Positions 9,353-18,084 of a stretch of 29,596 nucleotides of DNA are shown here, piece after piece. Position 1 is the stretch's first letter. Every line of letters starts with the position of its first letter. Source of the stretch: DATIXJ01 sp963714795 (GTDB taxonomy: Bacteria > Bacteroidota > Ignavibacteria > UBA10030 > SZUA-254); NCBI GenBank assembly GCA_963714795.1, contig CAVQPS010000002.1, positions 1 through 29,596 of the forward strand, given 5' to 3'. The notes under the pieces are model-generated. The model worked only from the letters and a program-made list of their open reading frames with translations. It was not told the DNA's origin and did no database searches. Position numbers and translations under genes: made by a program.

Positions 9353-9415
9353 TTGATCTATGTGTGCAATGATTGAATATGGGAAAATCCACCTCCCGTC
9401 AGGAGAAAATGATGA
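9353..9415 (-). repeat. Decayed copy of the tRNA-Arg 5' end and promoter (att-like)
   Basis: This stretch aligns with 5157-5220. The first 28 positions (9353-9380 against 5157-5184) agree at 24, covering the first tRNA bases and the -10 region; the -35 region and upstream AAAATGATGA also match. The tRNA part stops after about 18 bases, so no tRNA can be made. The two copies are direct repeats bracketing the restriction module. Confidence 0.75.
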
Positions 9416-9495
9416 TGGGTTTCTCCATAGATAGACTTTGGGTGGTAATATAATTTGAAATGTCGCTTTCTTCTTTGCTTTGAATCTATCATTTC

Positions 9496-9524
9496 TTGCA
9501 TCACGCTTCCTAATTTTTTACATT
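9496..9524 (+). promoter_or_regulatory. Candidate promoter of the dienelactone hydrolase gene
   Basis: TTGCAT (9496-9501), a 17-bp spacer and TACATT (9519-9524) lie 33 bases before the ATG at 9558, with AAGGAG at 9543-9548. The spacing is right; the hexamers are imperfect. Confidence 0.5.
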
Positions 9525-9557
9525 CTTGCACTCAACTTTTATAAGGAGATTTTTTTT

Positions 9558-10340
9558 ATGCGTTATTTATTGATCGTTCTGTTGCTGATGGTCTTTACAA
9601 AATCCCGCGGCGCGGTTGTCGGCAAGGAAATCACGTATATTGCCGATACGCTCACCATGAAAGGTTACATTGCCTACGATAATTCAATCTCCGGAAAACG
9701 ACCCGGAATCCTGATCGTCCATGAATGGTGGGGAAATAACGATTACTCCCGCAAACGTGCCGATATGCTTGCCGGACTCGGTTACGTTGCTTTCGCCGTG
9801 GATATGTACGGCAACGGTAAACAAGCCGATAATCCGGGCGATGCAGGAAAATTTGCTGGCGAAGTGATGGGCAGCCCGGCTGCAATGAAGGCACGATTTA
9901 TGGCAGCGATGGATTTGCTGAAAAAAGATCAGCATGTCGATCCTGCACAAATCGGAGCGATCGGATATTGTTTCGGCGGCGGAGTCGTCCTTGCGATGGC
10001 AAGAGAAGGCGCCGACCTGAAAGCCGTCGTCAGTTTCCACGGAAGTTTAGCTACAAAACATCGCGCGAAAAAGGGAAGTGTGAAAGCGAAAGTTCTTGTC
10101 TGCAACGGTGCCGATGATAAGTTTGAAACGGCTGACGACATTGCAAAACTCAAAGCGGAAATGAAAACGGCTGCACCCGATTTTAAATTTGTGAATTACC
10201 CCGGCGCGGTTCACGCATTCTCGAATCCGAATGCGACAGAATTAGGGAAAAAATTCAATATGCCGATCGCGTATAACGAAAACGCCGATAAAAAATCGTG
10301 GGAAGAAATGCAGAAATGGTTCAGGAAGACTTTTAAATAG
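9558..10340 (+). CDS. Exported dienelactone hydrolase-family protein
   Basis: Alpha/beta hydrolase of the dienelactone hydrolase family, 260 residues from this start. ATG 9558 is preferred over the longer frame because AAGGAG lies 9 bases upstream and it begins a signal peptide (MRYLLIVLLLMVFTKSRG). The nucleophile is Cys138 in GYCFGGG, with an acid Asp186/187 in NGADDKFE and His219 in GAVHAFS: the Cys-Asp-His triad of the family. An HEWWG motif at residues 55-59 is also typical. Likely periplasmic hydrolysis of an ester or lactone; the real substrate cannot be read from sequence. It stands alone between the restriction island and a convergent transporter gene, with its own promoter. Confidence 0.88.
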   Translation: MRYLLIVLLLMVFTKSRGAVVGKEITYIADTLTMKGYIAYDNSISGKRPGILIVHEWWGNNDYSRKRADMLAGLGYVAFAVDMYGNGKQADNPGDAGKFAGEVMGSPAAMKARFMAAMDLLKKDQHVDPAQIGAIGYCFGGGVVLAMAREGADLKAVVSFHGSLATKHRAKKGSVKAKVLVCNGADDKFETADDIAKLKAEMKTAAPDFKFVNYPGAVHAFSNPNATELGKKFNMPIAYNENADKKSWEEMQKWFRKTFK

Positions 10341-10364
10341 AAAGTCGCTGAACTATTTTTAGCA

Positions 10365-11519
10365 TTACTGCAGCATCGGTGCGATAAGCAAGCCGATAGC
10401 ATATGTGACAGCCGCTTCGCCGAGCCCGATGAGCGTCATTTCCATACCGCTCTTGAGCCATGAACGTCCGGTGACAATCACTTTCGATGCACCAACGGCA
10501 AAATGTGCTAGCGTGCTGACGATAAGCGATATGATGAGAGCGGTCGTTCCATGACTGAACAGAAACGGGAGTACCGGAACCGCCGCTCCGATTGCCGTAC
10601 TGACCGATGCGCTGACCGCTGATTTCCATTCATTCGGAAATGTTTCTTCCGAAAGCCCAAGTTCTTCATGCGCCAGCGTTTTGAGGAACTGTTCCGGCTG
10701 TTCCGCGAGGCGCGCAACCATCGTTTTCGCTTCTTCTTCGGAAAATCCTTTGAGCTGATAAAACAGCTCGAGTTCTTCTTTTTCTTCTTCCGGGTTCTCG
10801 GCAATTTCTCTCCGCTCGCGGTTCAATTCCGCTTCGTAGACTTCCCGCTCCGATTTCGTTGCGAGATACGCGCCGCTTCCCATCGATAATGCCGATGCGA
10901 TCATCGTGGCAAAACCGGAAAGCAGGACGAACTCGCCGTTGGCATGCGTTGCGCCGGCAACGCCGCTGACCACACCGAACGCCGCTCCGAGTCCGTCGTT
11001 GACGCCGTAAATTGCCTGGCCGATCCAGCCGCCGGACCGCACATGCCATTTTTCGCGCTCGAGGATTTTTTCCAGGCGTCCGGTCGAAACAGGCGCCGGC
11101 GATTGAAATTCTTCCAGCATTTTACTGTGTGACCGTTCTTCCATCATCGCATCCATCAGTTTAGTGCGATCGTCTTCCGTCGGTGAGCTTTGTAATAATC
11201 CTTCATACAACGCATCGGCGTCGCGTTCTCCTTCTTCCAGGATTTGCGCGGCGCGTGCGGTGTCGCTGTTCAACAAAACTTTCCGTTTCATCTGCTCGAC
11301 CAGAGATTCTTTATATTCTCCCGGATCGGCGCCGAGCTGTTTGAGCCGGTCTGACCATGTCTGCGCGTGGCGTTCTTCGGCTTGCGCCATTCGTTCGAGA
11401 ATTGCTTTGCGTTGCGGATTCTGTTCCCGTTCGGCGAGGGCGTGATAATTCCGGGCGCTTCGTATTTCATCCACCCATGCTTTTCGCAATCCTTCAATAA
11501 ATTGTTTCTGATCAGGCAT
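10365..11519 (-). CDS. Rubrerythrin-domain / VIT1-CCC1 family Fe/Mn transporter
   Basis: 384 residues from ATG 11519 (MPDQKQFIEGL); an upstream in-frame ATG at 11570 adds a non-conserved stretch and is less likely. Neither has a clear ribosome site. Residues ~1-145 are a ferritin-like four-helix domain with repeated metal ligands (EIRSARNYH, EERHAQTW, EEGERDADALYE, EERSHSKML). Residues ~160-384 are a VIT1/CCC1 membrane domain: YGVNDGLGAAFGVVSG at the first helix, SMGSGAYLATKSEREVYEAE, and paired C-terminal helices. Known family role: iron or manganese export or sequestration, with the ferritin-like part probably delivering or sensing metal. Convergent with the hydrolase gene (24-bp gap). Confidence 0.88.
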   Translation of the reverse strand: MPDQKQFIEGLRKAWVDEIRSARNYHALAEREQNPQRKAILERMAQAEERHAQTWSDRLKQLGADPGEYKESLVEQMKRKVLLNSDTARAAQILEEGERDADALYEGLLQSSPTEDDRTKLMDAMMEERSHSKMLEEFQSPAPVSTGRLEKILEREKWHVRSGGWIGQAIYGVNDGLGAAFGVVSGVAGATHANGEFVLLSGFATMIASALSMGSGAYLATKSEREVYEAELNRERREIAENPEEEKEELELFYQLKGFSEEEAKTMVARLAEQPEQFLKTLAHEELGLSEETFPNEWKSAVSASVSTAIGAAVPVLPFLFSHGTTALIISLIVSTLAHFAVGASKVIVTGRSWLKSGMEMTLIGLGEAAVTYAIGLLIAPMLQ

Positions 11520-11682
11520 TGTTGTTTTCAAAATTATGGAAAATAGTTTAAAATGGCAGCGTTTGTTCAAAACTTTTTATGAAAGTAGAAGAATATATAC
11601 AAAAGTAGTGCTTCTTTCAACTGCCGGCAAGTATCGTAGTGCATCAGTTTATTTTTTTTTCACGTGTTTGACCACCCCTGTA

Positions 11683-11756
11683 GTCCCCTCCGGAGGGGAC
11701 GTTGATCCTCCGCTTAATAAGGGAGGATTATCCCGAAGGGATCCCTTAGGGATAGG
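11683..11756. repeat. Cluster of intergenic palindromes
   Basis: An 18-bp perfect palindrome GTCCCCTCCGGAGGGGAC (11683-11700), then ATCCTCC/GGAGGAT with a 10-base spacer, then a perfect AAGGGATCCCTT palindrome inside ATCCC/GGGAT pairs. Non-coding, between divergent genes. It resembles REP-type dispersed repeats; a similar palindrome flanked by GGATTAT is at 25808. Confidence 0.6.
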
Positions 11757-11850
11757 AGGGTTCGAAAAGCTGTAACAATCCAAACTGGGGCACTACCGCA
11801 AATATGAAGTCGTGGATTTTATCATAAGTTCGCAACAGGAAAAATGATGC

Positions 11851-11879
11851 TTGACATTGTACGGGGAAGTGTGTACATA
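11851..11879 (+). promoter_or_regulatory. Possible promoter upstream of the 46-aa membrane peptide
   Basis: TTGACA (11851-11856), a 17-bp spacer and TACATA. The -35 is perfect and the -10 poor. It would give a leader of about 190 bases. Apart from this and the palindromes, 11571-12077 holds nothing I can support as a gene. Confidence 0.3.
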
Positions 11880-12077
11880 TACAAAGTACCAAAAGGGGTC
11901 ATTATTTCCCCGATGCTTTTGTTGTAAGAAAATCATTCACAATTTTTCTCAAGTCGAATTCTTCGAAGAACGTGTTGAACCTCTAAATCTTTTTTTCATA
12001 ATTCGGTTAAAACTTTTCGTACCATTCTGTCGTATATCTAACCATCGAATAGTTGACCGATCATTGTTCAGGAAGTA

Positions 12078-12218
12078 ATGAAAACGTTTGAATTTCTCGG
12101 ACTGAATGTCATCATTGTCGCGGCAGTTGTGCTGCTGATAGTTTTGTATCTGATTTTTCTGATCAACAAACGACGGAAAGATAAATTTCTCCACAACGAA
12201 TCTGATACAAACTCCTGA
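12078..12218 (+). CDS. Small single-span membrane protein
   Basis: 46 residues: a short N-terminus MKTFEFLGLN, one hydrophobic helix at residues 11-29 (VIIVAAVVLLIVLYLIFLI), then a basic NKRRKDK cytoplasmic stop and a polar tail. An AGGAAG ribosome site lies just upstream of ATG 12078. A factor-independent terminator follows 30 bases after the stop. The positive-inside pattern suggests N-out/C-in. No family is recognised; similar small proteins often modulate a larger membrane partner, but no partner is adjacent. Confidence 0.55.
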   Translation: MKTFEFLGLNVIIVAAVVLLIVLYLIFLINKRRKDKFLHNESDTNS

Positions 12219-12247
12219 CAGATAACGGAGATTTCGCAATTCCTTTC

Positions 12248-12280
12248 AAAAAAAGCTCCTCACAAACGGGGGGCTTTTTT
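12248..12280. terminator. Rho-independent terminator
   Basis: AAAAAAAGCTCC / GGGGGGCTTTTTT with loop TCACAAAC. The A-tract and T-tract make it potentially bidirectional. It closes the small membrane protein unit before the lysC promoter. Confidence 0.75.
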
Positions 12281-12281
12281 C

Positions 12282-12310
12282 TTGCTACTATGCCGCCGTG
12301 GTCGTATATT
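12282..12310 (+). promoter_or_regulatory. Promoter of lysC
   Basis: TTGCTA (12282-12287), a 17-bp spacer and TATATT (12305-12310). It begins directly after the terminator, 36 bases before the lysC ATG. Same -10 hexamer as the tRNA promoter. Confidence 0.65.
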
Positions 12311-12346
12311 GTCAAAGTTTAACAGAAATTGGAGCGTAGAAAAAGC

Positions 12347-13762
12347 ATGATCGTCATGAAATTTGGGGGAACCTCGACGCAGGATGCCGAAGCGATGCGG
12401 AATGTTGTCGGCATTGTTACTGCACATCTGAACCGGAAACCGTTGGTCGTCATTTCGGCAATCGCACAGGCGACGAATATGCTTGAGCAGACCGGAAAAC
12501 TTGCCGGGCAGGGGAAAGCAGGCGAGGCGCGGGATGTCCTTCTGAAATTATTCGATCGCCATTATACAATTATCGATGCTCTCATTCATGACCGGCAGCG
12601 GCATACGGAGCTGAGGAAAATTGTGACGCAATCGTTCCAAGAGCTGGAAGAATTGGTGAAAGGTCTTGCCATCGTCCGTGAATTGACGCCGCGTATGCTC
12701 GACACATTTTATTGTTACGGTGAATTGCTGTCATCCCGCATCATTGCCGCTGCTCTTCAGGAAAACGGCATCGCCGCCGGGTGGCTTGACACCAAAGATT
12801 TTTTGCAGACGGATGAAAATTTTAACCGCGCATCTCCGGTGTGGAATGTTGTTGAAGAACGGTTGTCATCCATCGCACTTCCGTTGATCAAACAAGGTAT
12901 TGTTCCTGTGACACAGGGATTTATCGGTGCAACTGCTTCCGGACAGCGGACAACCATGGGTCGGGAAAGTTCCGATTATTCCGCATCGATTATCGGGACC
13001 GTGCTGAACGTGGAGGATATTCAAATCTGGACCGATGTCGACGGCGTCTTGACGGCCGATCCGCGCATCGTTGCCGCGCCGAAGAAAATCAAGACACTAT
13101 CGTTCGAAGAAGCGTACGAGCTTTCGTATTTTGGCGCCAAAGTTCTTCACCCGAAAACGATCCTTCCGGCGGTGGAAAAAAATATTCCGGTTCATATTTT
13201 TAATTCACGCCGGCCAAATTTATCCGGTACGAAAGTTTCTGCACACGTGCATCCGTCCGGTTCTGCGATGAAATCGGTTGCATATAAACGCAATGTCGTG
13301 GTCGTCAACGTCATGCCGAAAAAACGCCTCAGCCAATATATGTTGTGGGAACATATCAATAATATCCTGACACAACATGATGCGGTAACGAATATGACGG
13401 TCACTTCGGAATATAGTTATGCTTTTGTTCTGGAATCGTCCAACCGGATCGGCTCGATTGTCGATAATCTCCGCGAGATTGGAGTTGTGACACTTCTGCC
13501 GGAAAAGGGAATTATCTGCCTTGTCGGATCGGGAATCCGGCAATCGCACCGTATTATAAATAGAATTTTTCATGCCATTGCTGAATTCGGCATCACGATG
13601 ATCTCGTTCGGTGCTTCATCGTCCAACATCAGTTTTGTGGTGGATGATGCGGCGGTGCCGGATGTCGTCAGAAAGATTCATGCTGAATTTTTTGAAAACA
13701 ATATCGATCTTCAAACATTCGAACCGCTTGAACATTTTACAGCCCAGCCGCAATCTGTTTGA
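12347..13762 (+). CDS. lysC: Aspartate kinase (monofunctional, with C-terminal ACT domains)
   Basis: ATP-dependent phosphorylation of aspartate, first step of the aspartate-family pathway that feeds asd and lysA upstream in this window. 471 residues from ATG 12347 (MIVMKFGGTST); GGAG at 12331 supports it, and a TTG start 18 bases upstream is less likely. The kinase domain carries KFGGTS, the substrate segment TTMGRESSDYSA (a Glu-Ser variant of the more common GRGGSD) and WTDVDGVLTADPR. Residues ~310-471 form the regulatory ACT pair, so end-product feedback inhibition is expected, though which amino acid cannot be told. No homoserine dehydrogenase domain follows. It is 6 bases before the glycosyltransferase gene. 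Confidence 0.94.
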   Translation: MIVMKFGGTSTQDAEAMRNVVGIVTAHLNRKPLVVISAIAQATNMLEQTGKLAGQGKAGEARDVLLKLFDRHYTIIDALIHDRQRHTELRKIVTQSFQELEELVKGLAIVRELTPRMLDTFYCYGELLSSRIIAAALQENGIAAGWLDTKDFLQTDENFNRASPVWNVVEERLSSIALPLIKQGIVPVTQGFIGATASGQRTTMGRESSDYSASIIGTVLNVEDIQIWTDVDGVLTADPRIVAAPKKIKTLSFEEAYELSYFGAKVLHPKTILPAVEKNIPVHIFNSRRPNLSGTKVSAHVHPSGSAMKSVAYKRNVVVVNVMPKKRLSQYMLWEHINNILTQHDAVTNMTVTSEYSYAFVLESSNRIGSIVDNLREIGVVTLLPEKGIICLVGSGIRQSHRIINRIFHAIAEFGITMISFGASSSNISFVVDDAAVPDVVRKIHAEFFENNIDLQTFEPLEHFTAQPQSV

Positions 13763-13768
13763 GAAAAT

Positions 13769-14792
13769 ATGAAAATTGAAAAACCGGCTGTCAGGAAGAT
13801 CCTCGTAATAAAATTGCGTGCGATCGGCGATGTTCTCCTTTCCACGGCCGTACTCCGAAATCTCCGGGCTGGCATTTCCCGATGCGTCAGATCGATTTTC
13901 TTACCGAAGTTCCGAGCAGAGAAGTTCTCGAAGGAAATCCCGATCTTTCTTCATTGTTGATTTTTGATGGCAAGAAACAATCCGGCGTCAGGATTGATCC
14001 TCGACGTGCGTAGCCGGCGGTATGATCTTGTGATCGATCTCTTCGGGAACCCGCGCAGCGCGTTAGTTACATTGTTCAGCAGAGCAAAATATCGCGTGGG
14101 GTACCGCTTCGGGTGGCGCCGTTATTGTTACAATATTGTCGTTCATCCCCGCGGCGGGGAAGTGCATAACGTAGAATTCAATCTCGATGCTCTGCGTTCA
14201 ATCGGTGTTGCAGTTGATTCAGCGAAACCGGTTTTTCCGTTATCAACCCAATCGGAATCATTTGCCGAAGATTATTTCCGGAAATCCGGGCTTGCGGGAA
14301 AACATGTCGTTGCGTTCAATCCCGGAGGCGGATGGTATACGAAACGATGGCGTGTTTCTCAGTTTGCCCGGCTCGGCGAACGATTGGTGAACCAGTTCAA
14401 TGTGCGTGTGATCGTTATTTGGGGACCGGGCGAACGTGACGACGCGGAACAGGTGATCAAGTTAGGAAATTTCGGCGGAGAAATCATTCCGCCAACCTCG
14501 CTGAAACAGCTTGCCTCGATAATGAAACGTTGTTCGGCAGTCGTGACGAACGATTCCGGTCCGATGCATATTGCCGCGGCAATGGGAATTCCTGATTGTT
14601 GCTATCTTCGGTCCGACACGGCCCGAACTGCAGGGTCCTCTTGCCGGAAATTCGAAATTGTCCGTCATAAGGAATTATCTTGTCTCGGATGTAATCTATA
14701 CGAAGTGCCCGATCGGAAATCCCTGTATGGAGGATTTATCCGTTGAAAAGGTCTTTGAAGCATTCAAACGTGTGATGGAACGTGCGGGTTGA
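13769..14792 (+). pseudogene. GT9 (heptosyltransferase-type) glycosyltransferase, frameshifted
   Basis: Sugar transfer in lipopolysaccharide or other surface glycan assembly. The family N-terminus KILVIKLRAIGDVLLSTAV is followed by several frame changes. Removing single bases near 13871, 13887 and 13993 restores FPDA/QIDFLTEVPSREVLEGNP and LILDVRSRRYDLVIDLFGNP. The frame is then open through FNPGGGWYTKRW and VVTNDSGPMHIAAAMGIP, and removal of one base near 14594 restores IVAIFGPTRPELQGPL. The end (IGNPCMEDLSVEKVFEAFKRVM) is in the last frame, stop 14790-14792. The restored protein is about 340 residues, the normal length, with all motifs, so it may be intact in the organism and broken only in this read. 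It follows lysC closely and may be co-transcribed. Confidence 0.85.
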
Positions 14793-14903
14793 TAGGTAAG
14801 AAACGTTTAGAACAACTCGAACTCTCAAATTAACAGATTACTTTATTCTACAATATTGTATACCAAAAAAATATTTGGTTTGAGTGACTGTCGATACCCT
14901 TAT

Positions 14904-15505
14904 TCATTTTTGAATAGTATCTATACTACTACAAATCTTTTTTAGAACATCTTCGCCATTCGGAAAATCAAATCCTTCTGCATAACAAACTACTGATTTA
15001 TTATTTCCGATATTTTTGAAATATAAAAAGACGTCTTCATCGCCTGCCATAGTCCAAGTCCCACCACCTTTAATAAAAACAGAAGTGTTCTTGAAAGATT
15101 TTAAACCTTGCCAATCAGAAAAAAAACTGAGTCGGCCGGTTCATGTTCCTGATTATCATTCTCAAACCAATTGCCATCTTTTCTGATAAAATTATTTTCT
15201 TCGGCTATTTTAGAAAAATCAGAACTTGTTAGATAGATTCTTAGGCCTGAGTAATATTCCAAGTAAGTCATTTTACTTGAATCAACGTTTGGATCTGCTG
15301 GCTCGTAATGAAAATATTCAATTCTAACTGAGTTGCTATCTTTGTCATAACGATTTGTTTGACTAAGCTTAAAGTAGGATGGATAACTAAAAGAAAATCC
15401 CAGTCGATCATTCTTATTATTTATCCAAAGGGTAGTATCTGTGTTTTGAGCTTTAGTTAGAGTGACGAAAAGAAAAGAAAAAACAATAATATGAATTTTA
15501 AACAT
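14904..15505 (-). pseudogene. Secreted protein of unknown function (PsbP/DcrB-like look), homopolymer frameshift
   Basis: Starts at ATG 15505 with a signal peptide MFKIHIIVFSFLFVTLTKAQ and continues with LGFSFSYPSYFKLSQ, an opening seen in PsbP/DcrB-like secreted proteins. The frame stops at 15101, but after a run of eight T's (minus strand, 15119-15126) another frame continues sensibly (WQGLKSFKNTSVFIKGGG ... GEDVLKKICSSIDTIQK) to a stop at 14904. One missing T would join them into ~200 residues. Either a sequencing error or a slippable tract. More AT-rich than its neighbours and flanked by a tRNA-like fragment, so possibly acquired. The family call is tentative. Confidence 0.6.
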
Positions 15506-15590
15506 GATATATTGGGCGGTGAAGTGGCGAAACATTTCGGGAAAGATACTTACTTTTTTGAAGAACGTCAACCCAAGAGGTGAATTTTAG

Positions 15591-15635
15591 AGGGCACTGC
15601 AGGACTTGCACCCGCTGACCGCTGATTAAATGATT
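15591..15635 (-). other. tRNA 3'-end fragment (tRNA-Trp-like), possible att remnant
   Basis: On the minus strand AATCAGCGGTCA leads into a T arm GCGGG-TGCAAGT-CCTGC and then AGTGCCCT, like the 3' acceptor strand of a tRNA beginning AGGGCACT. No D arm or anticodon lies upstream, so it is not a gene. Such 3' fragments mark tRNA-targeted integration. No intact partner tRNA is in the window. Confidence 0.4.
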
Positions 15636-15680
15636 AATATGATAAAAAAAGGAACTAAAAGAACTCACATTCCCAAAACG

Positions 15681-16187
15681 TCAGTTCGATTTCTCTTTAT
15701 CCAATCCATTTTTGGATTTATATTCATCCCATGTCATCGTCTTATATTGATCGTCGCCAATATATTGAGCGATGGGAAGGAACCGGTCCGCGTTGACGTA
15801 CCCGCCGATTGAGTTAATCGGTTCGCCCTGCGAATCGAGAAATATGATAGTCGGATAACCTTGGACACCGAAAGCGCGCGCGAGTTCCATTTCCGATTGT
15901 GCTTTTTCTTTATAGCTTAATTTTTTTGATGATTCAGCGTTGAGTTTAACCGGAATATATGCCTGAGCAAGGTATGCCGCAACTTTTTGATTGGAGTAAA
16001 CATCGCTATCCAGTTTTTTACACCAGCCGCACCAATCGGTATAGATGTCGAGGAGGATTTTCTTGTGAGATGCTTTTGCTTCCGCAAGACCGGCATCGAA
16101 TGAACGCCATTGCAGTTCCGTTTTGTCGCCGGCCACACCGAAGACACTGCCGATGATGATGAAAAGAGCTAAGAACAAATACTTCAT
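15681..16187 (-). CDS. Exported thioredoxin-family protein (CGWC)
   Basis: 168 residues. Signal peptide MKYLFLALFIIIGSVFGVAG, then a thioredoxin fold with the active site DWCGWCKKL (residues ~50-58) and cis-Pro in GYPTIIFLD, as in DsbD-C-terminal or thioredoxin_7-like proteins. A GAGG ribosome site lies just upstream of ATG 16187. It closes a minus-strand run with PorV-like outer-membrane proteins (35-bp gap), so a role in periplasmic disulfide reduction for secreted or outer-membrane proteins is plausible. The polar C-terminal tail, about 25 residues, is unremarkable. Substrate unknown. Confidence 0.85.
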   Translation of the reverse strand: MKYLFLALFIIIGSVFGVAGDKTELQWRSFDAGLAEAKASHKKILLDIYTDWCGWCKKLDSDVYSNQKVAAYLAQAYIPVKLNAESSKKLSYKEKAQSEMELARAFGVQGYPTIIFLDSQGEPINSIGGYVNADRFLPIAQYIGDDQYKTMTWDEYKSKNGLDKEKSN

Positions 16188-16222
16188 GATACCTCGTTAA
16201 AGCTGATTATGATTTTCAAACC

Positions 16223-17129
16223 TTACTTAAAATCTAATTCTAAAGAAAATGTATGCGTTGCGCCGAAATCTTCGCCGAACGGTACGTAGGCATAATCGAA
16301 TTTGAGCAAGCTATAATAAAACCCGATACCTGCACTGAAATTTTTTGTATCGTATCCGGTTTGATATCCGGCTCGCAGTGCAAAAGCATGATGATATTCG
16401 AGTTCAGCGCCAAAATGCATGTGCGTAATATTGTCGTTCGTAATAGAAACAACATCGGAAGCAAGGGTAAGAGTTCCATCCATCTCGGTGAGAGGAATTG
16501 CATATGCCCCGCCTGCCCGGAATATTTGCGGAAGAACTGACGATTCGTCCGAAAGAGGATTCATCGAGCCCAGATTGGAAATACTGGCGGCCTAGCATAA
16601 TATTCCACTCCGTTTTATATTCCGCTCCAATATCGATTCCGTAACCGGTTAGCCTCATCGACCAATATTTTTTCATACAAATATTTTGCCGTCATGCCGA
16701 TGACTTAAAGAAGGAACAATTGTATACGAAAGTGAAATGCCGATCGCCGCGTTCCGTGCATCAAATGTTCCGATCGCAGGTCCGGGAACCGACCGTAATT
16801 CGATATCATCCACAGCTGGTCGAATTGACACTCACACCGAACCGGAAGGCATTCCATGTTGTCGTAGCTCCGAGGTAATCGGTCTTCACGCCTTCGATCC
16901 ATTCTTTGTGCATCAACAGTATTTGTGAATTATCGGTCTGTGAAAGCGCTGCAGGATTATAATACATCGCCGTCGGATCGGATGCCACGGCAGTATATGC
17001 TTCACCCATGCCGAGAGCTCTGCCGCCGACGCCGAGCTTTAGAAATGATAATCCTGTCTCGCCGGCTTGCGCGTGAGCAACCCGGTGAACCATCAAAACA
17101 CAGATCAGTAAAAATAAAATTTTTCTCAT
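16223..17129 (-). pseudogene. PorV/PorQ-family outer-membrane protein, copy 2, frameshifted
   Basis: N-terminus from ATG 17129: a signal peptide MRKILFLLICVLMVHRVAHA, then FLKLGVGGRALGMGEAYTAV and DPTAMYYNPAAL, the PorV/PorQ (FadL-like barrel) opening. The frame breaks near 16815, where removing one base gives VDDIELRSVPGPAIGTFDA, and again near 16690, 16640 and 16575. The C-terminus is intact (FGAELEYHHAFALRAGYQTG ... FGATHTFSLELDFK, stop at 16223) with beta-barrel alternation. The reassembled length is about 300 residues. It starts 3 bases after its paralogue's stop. Known role of the family: type IX secretion shuttle or anchoring component. Whether it is truly dead depends on read quality. 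Confidence 0.82.
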
Positions 17130-17132
17130 AAT

Positions 17133-18080
17133 TTATAACGTAGCCGATATCGTAATGATATGCATTCCTTGAGGTGCAAATGATTCGAAGACAAATGCAT
17201 AATTTAATGCCGGTGACCATCCATTGAAGGAATTTTTTACCGAAAATCCAAATGACGGCTTTGCACCGGTTGCATTATCACTGAAATCGATACGATCAAC
17301 TCCGCCGCGGACTGTGAACGATTCGACGATCGCATATTCCGCGCCGAATCGTATAATATTTGTATTCTCGGAAGAATTTTCAAATTCTGCTGTGATGATA
17401 CCATTGATACCGGGCGGAGTATATGCCAAACCTATGCGGCGAAGTGACGGAAAAGCATCGTCCGTTTCTTGTCCGTCGGTGCCGTAAATGGATGTTGTGT
17501 TCCACTTATACTTTGAATTAATATCCTGCATCGCGGCGCCGATGGAAAGGTCTTTGGTTGCAAGCACACAGATGCCGACATCAAATCCTACCGTTGTCGA
17601 AGTGACCTGATCGAATAATTTACTCTGGTAGAGTTTGACGGTTCCGCCGATCGAAACGTGCGGGTCGATGCGGTTGGAGAATGAAATAAAAAATTGATCT
17701 TCGTATGTAGAATAATTATCCGTGTGAACGCCATCTCCATCGCGTCCATCAATATTGTTAACACCGGCGTTGATGAGACCGATGGAAATACCCGCTGTTG
17801 GCTTGATTGCCTGTGTATAACTCAAAAAATTCAATGATCGATCGAGTGAAAGAACACTGTACGTTGCCTGCGCAGTACGGAATTCCGAAAAAGCAGAAAC
17901 AGCCGGATTATAATATGTTGACAGGTCACCCGTCGTCACGGCAGTCATCGCATTGCCCATTGCCATACCGCGCGCACCGAATCCCATGCGGGCGAAGGCG
18001 CCGGCTGTCCCGGCATCCTGTGCAATGACCGGCAGGATAACGAACAAGTGAGCAACCGCTATGATGAGAATTTTCTTCAT
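17133..18080 (-). CDS. PorV/PorQ-family outer-membrane protein, copy 1
   Basis: 315 residues from ATG 18080, chosen because it begins a signal peptide (MKKILIIAVAHLFVILPVIAQ); the longer frame overlaps the upstream gene. FARMGFGARGMAMGNAMTAV and LSTYYNPAVSAF match the conserved PorV/PorQ N-terminus and parallel the next gene. The remainder is alternating beta-strand sequence of an outer-membrane barrel ending in HIITISATL. It starts 4 bases after the propeller gene's stop and ends 3 bases before its paralogue, so all are translated from one message. In Ignavibacteria-type genomes such genes commonly accompany cargo with C-terminal sorting domains. Intact. Confidence 0.88.
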   Translation of the reverse strand: MKKILIIAVAHLFVILPVIAQDAGTAGAFARMGFGARGMAMGNAMTAVTTGDLSTYYNPAVSAFSEFRTAQATYSVLSLDRSLNFLSYTQAIKPTAGISIGLINAGVNNIDGRDGDGVHTDNYSTYEDQFFISFSNRIDPHVSIGGTVKLYQSKLFDQVTSTTVGFDVGICVLATKDLSIGAAMQDINSKYKWNTTSIYGTDGQETDDAFPSLRRIGLAYTPPGINGIITAEFENSSENTNIIRFGAEYAIVESFTVRGGVDRIDFSDNATGAKPSFGFSVKNSFNGWSPALNYAFVFESFAPQGMHIITISATL

Positions 18081-18084
18081 GACA

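Noticed and set aside
11851..12078. Frame with TTG start before the 46-residue peptide
   Set aside because: No ribosome site, odd composition, and it overlaps the candidate promoter.
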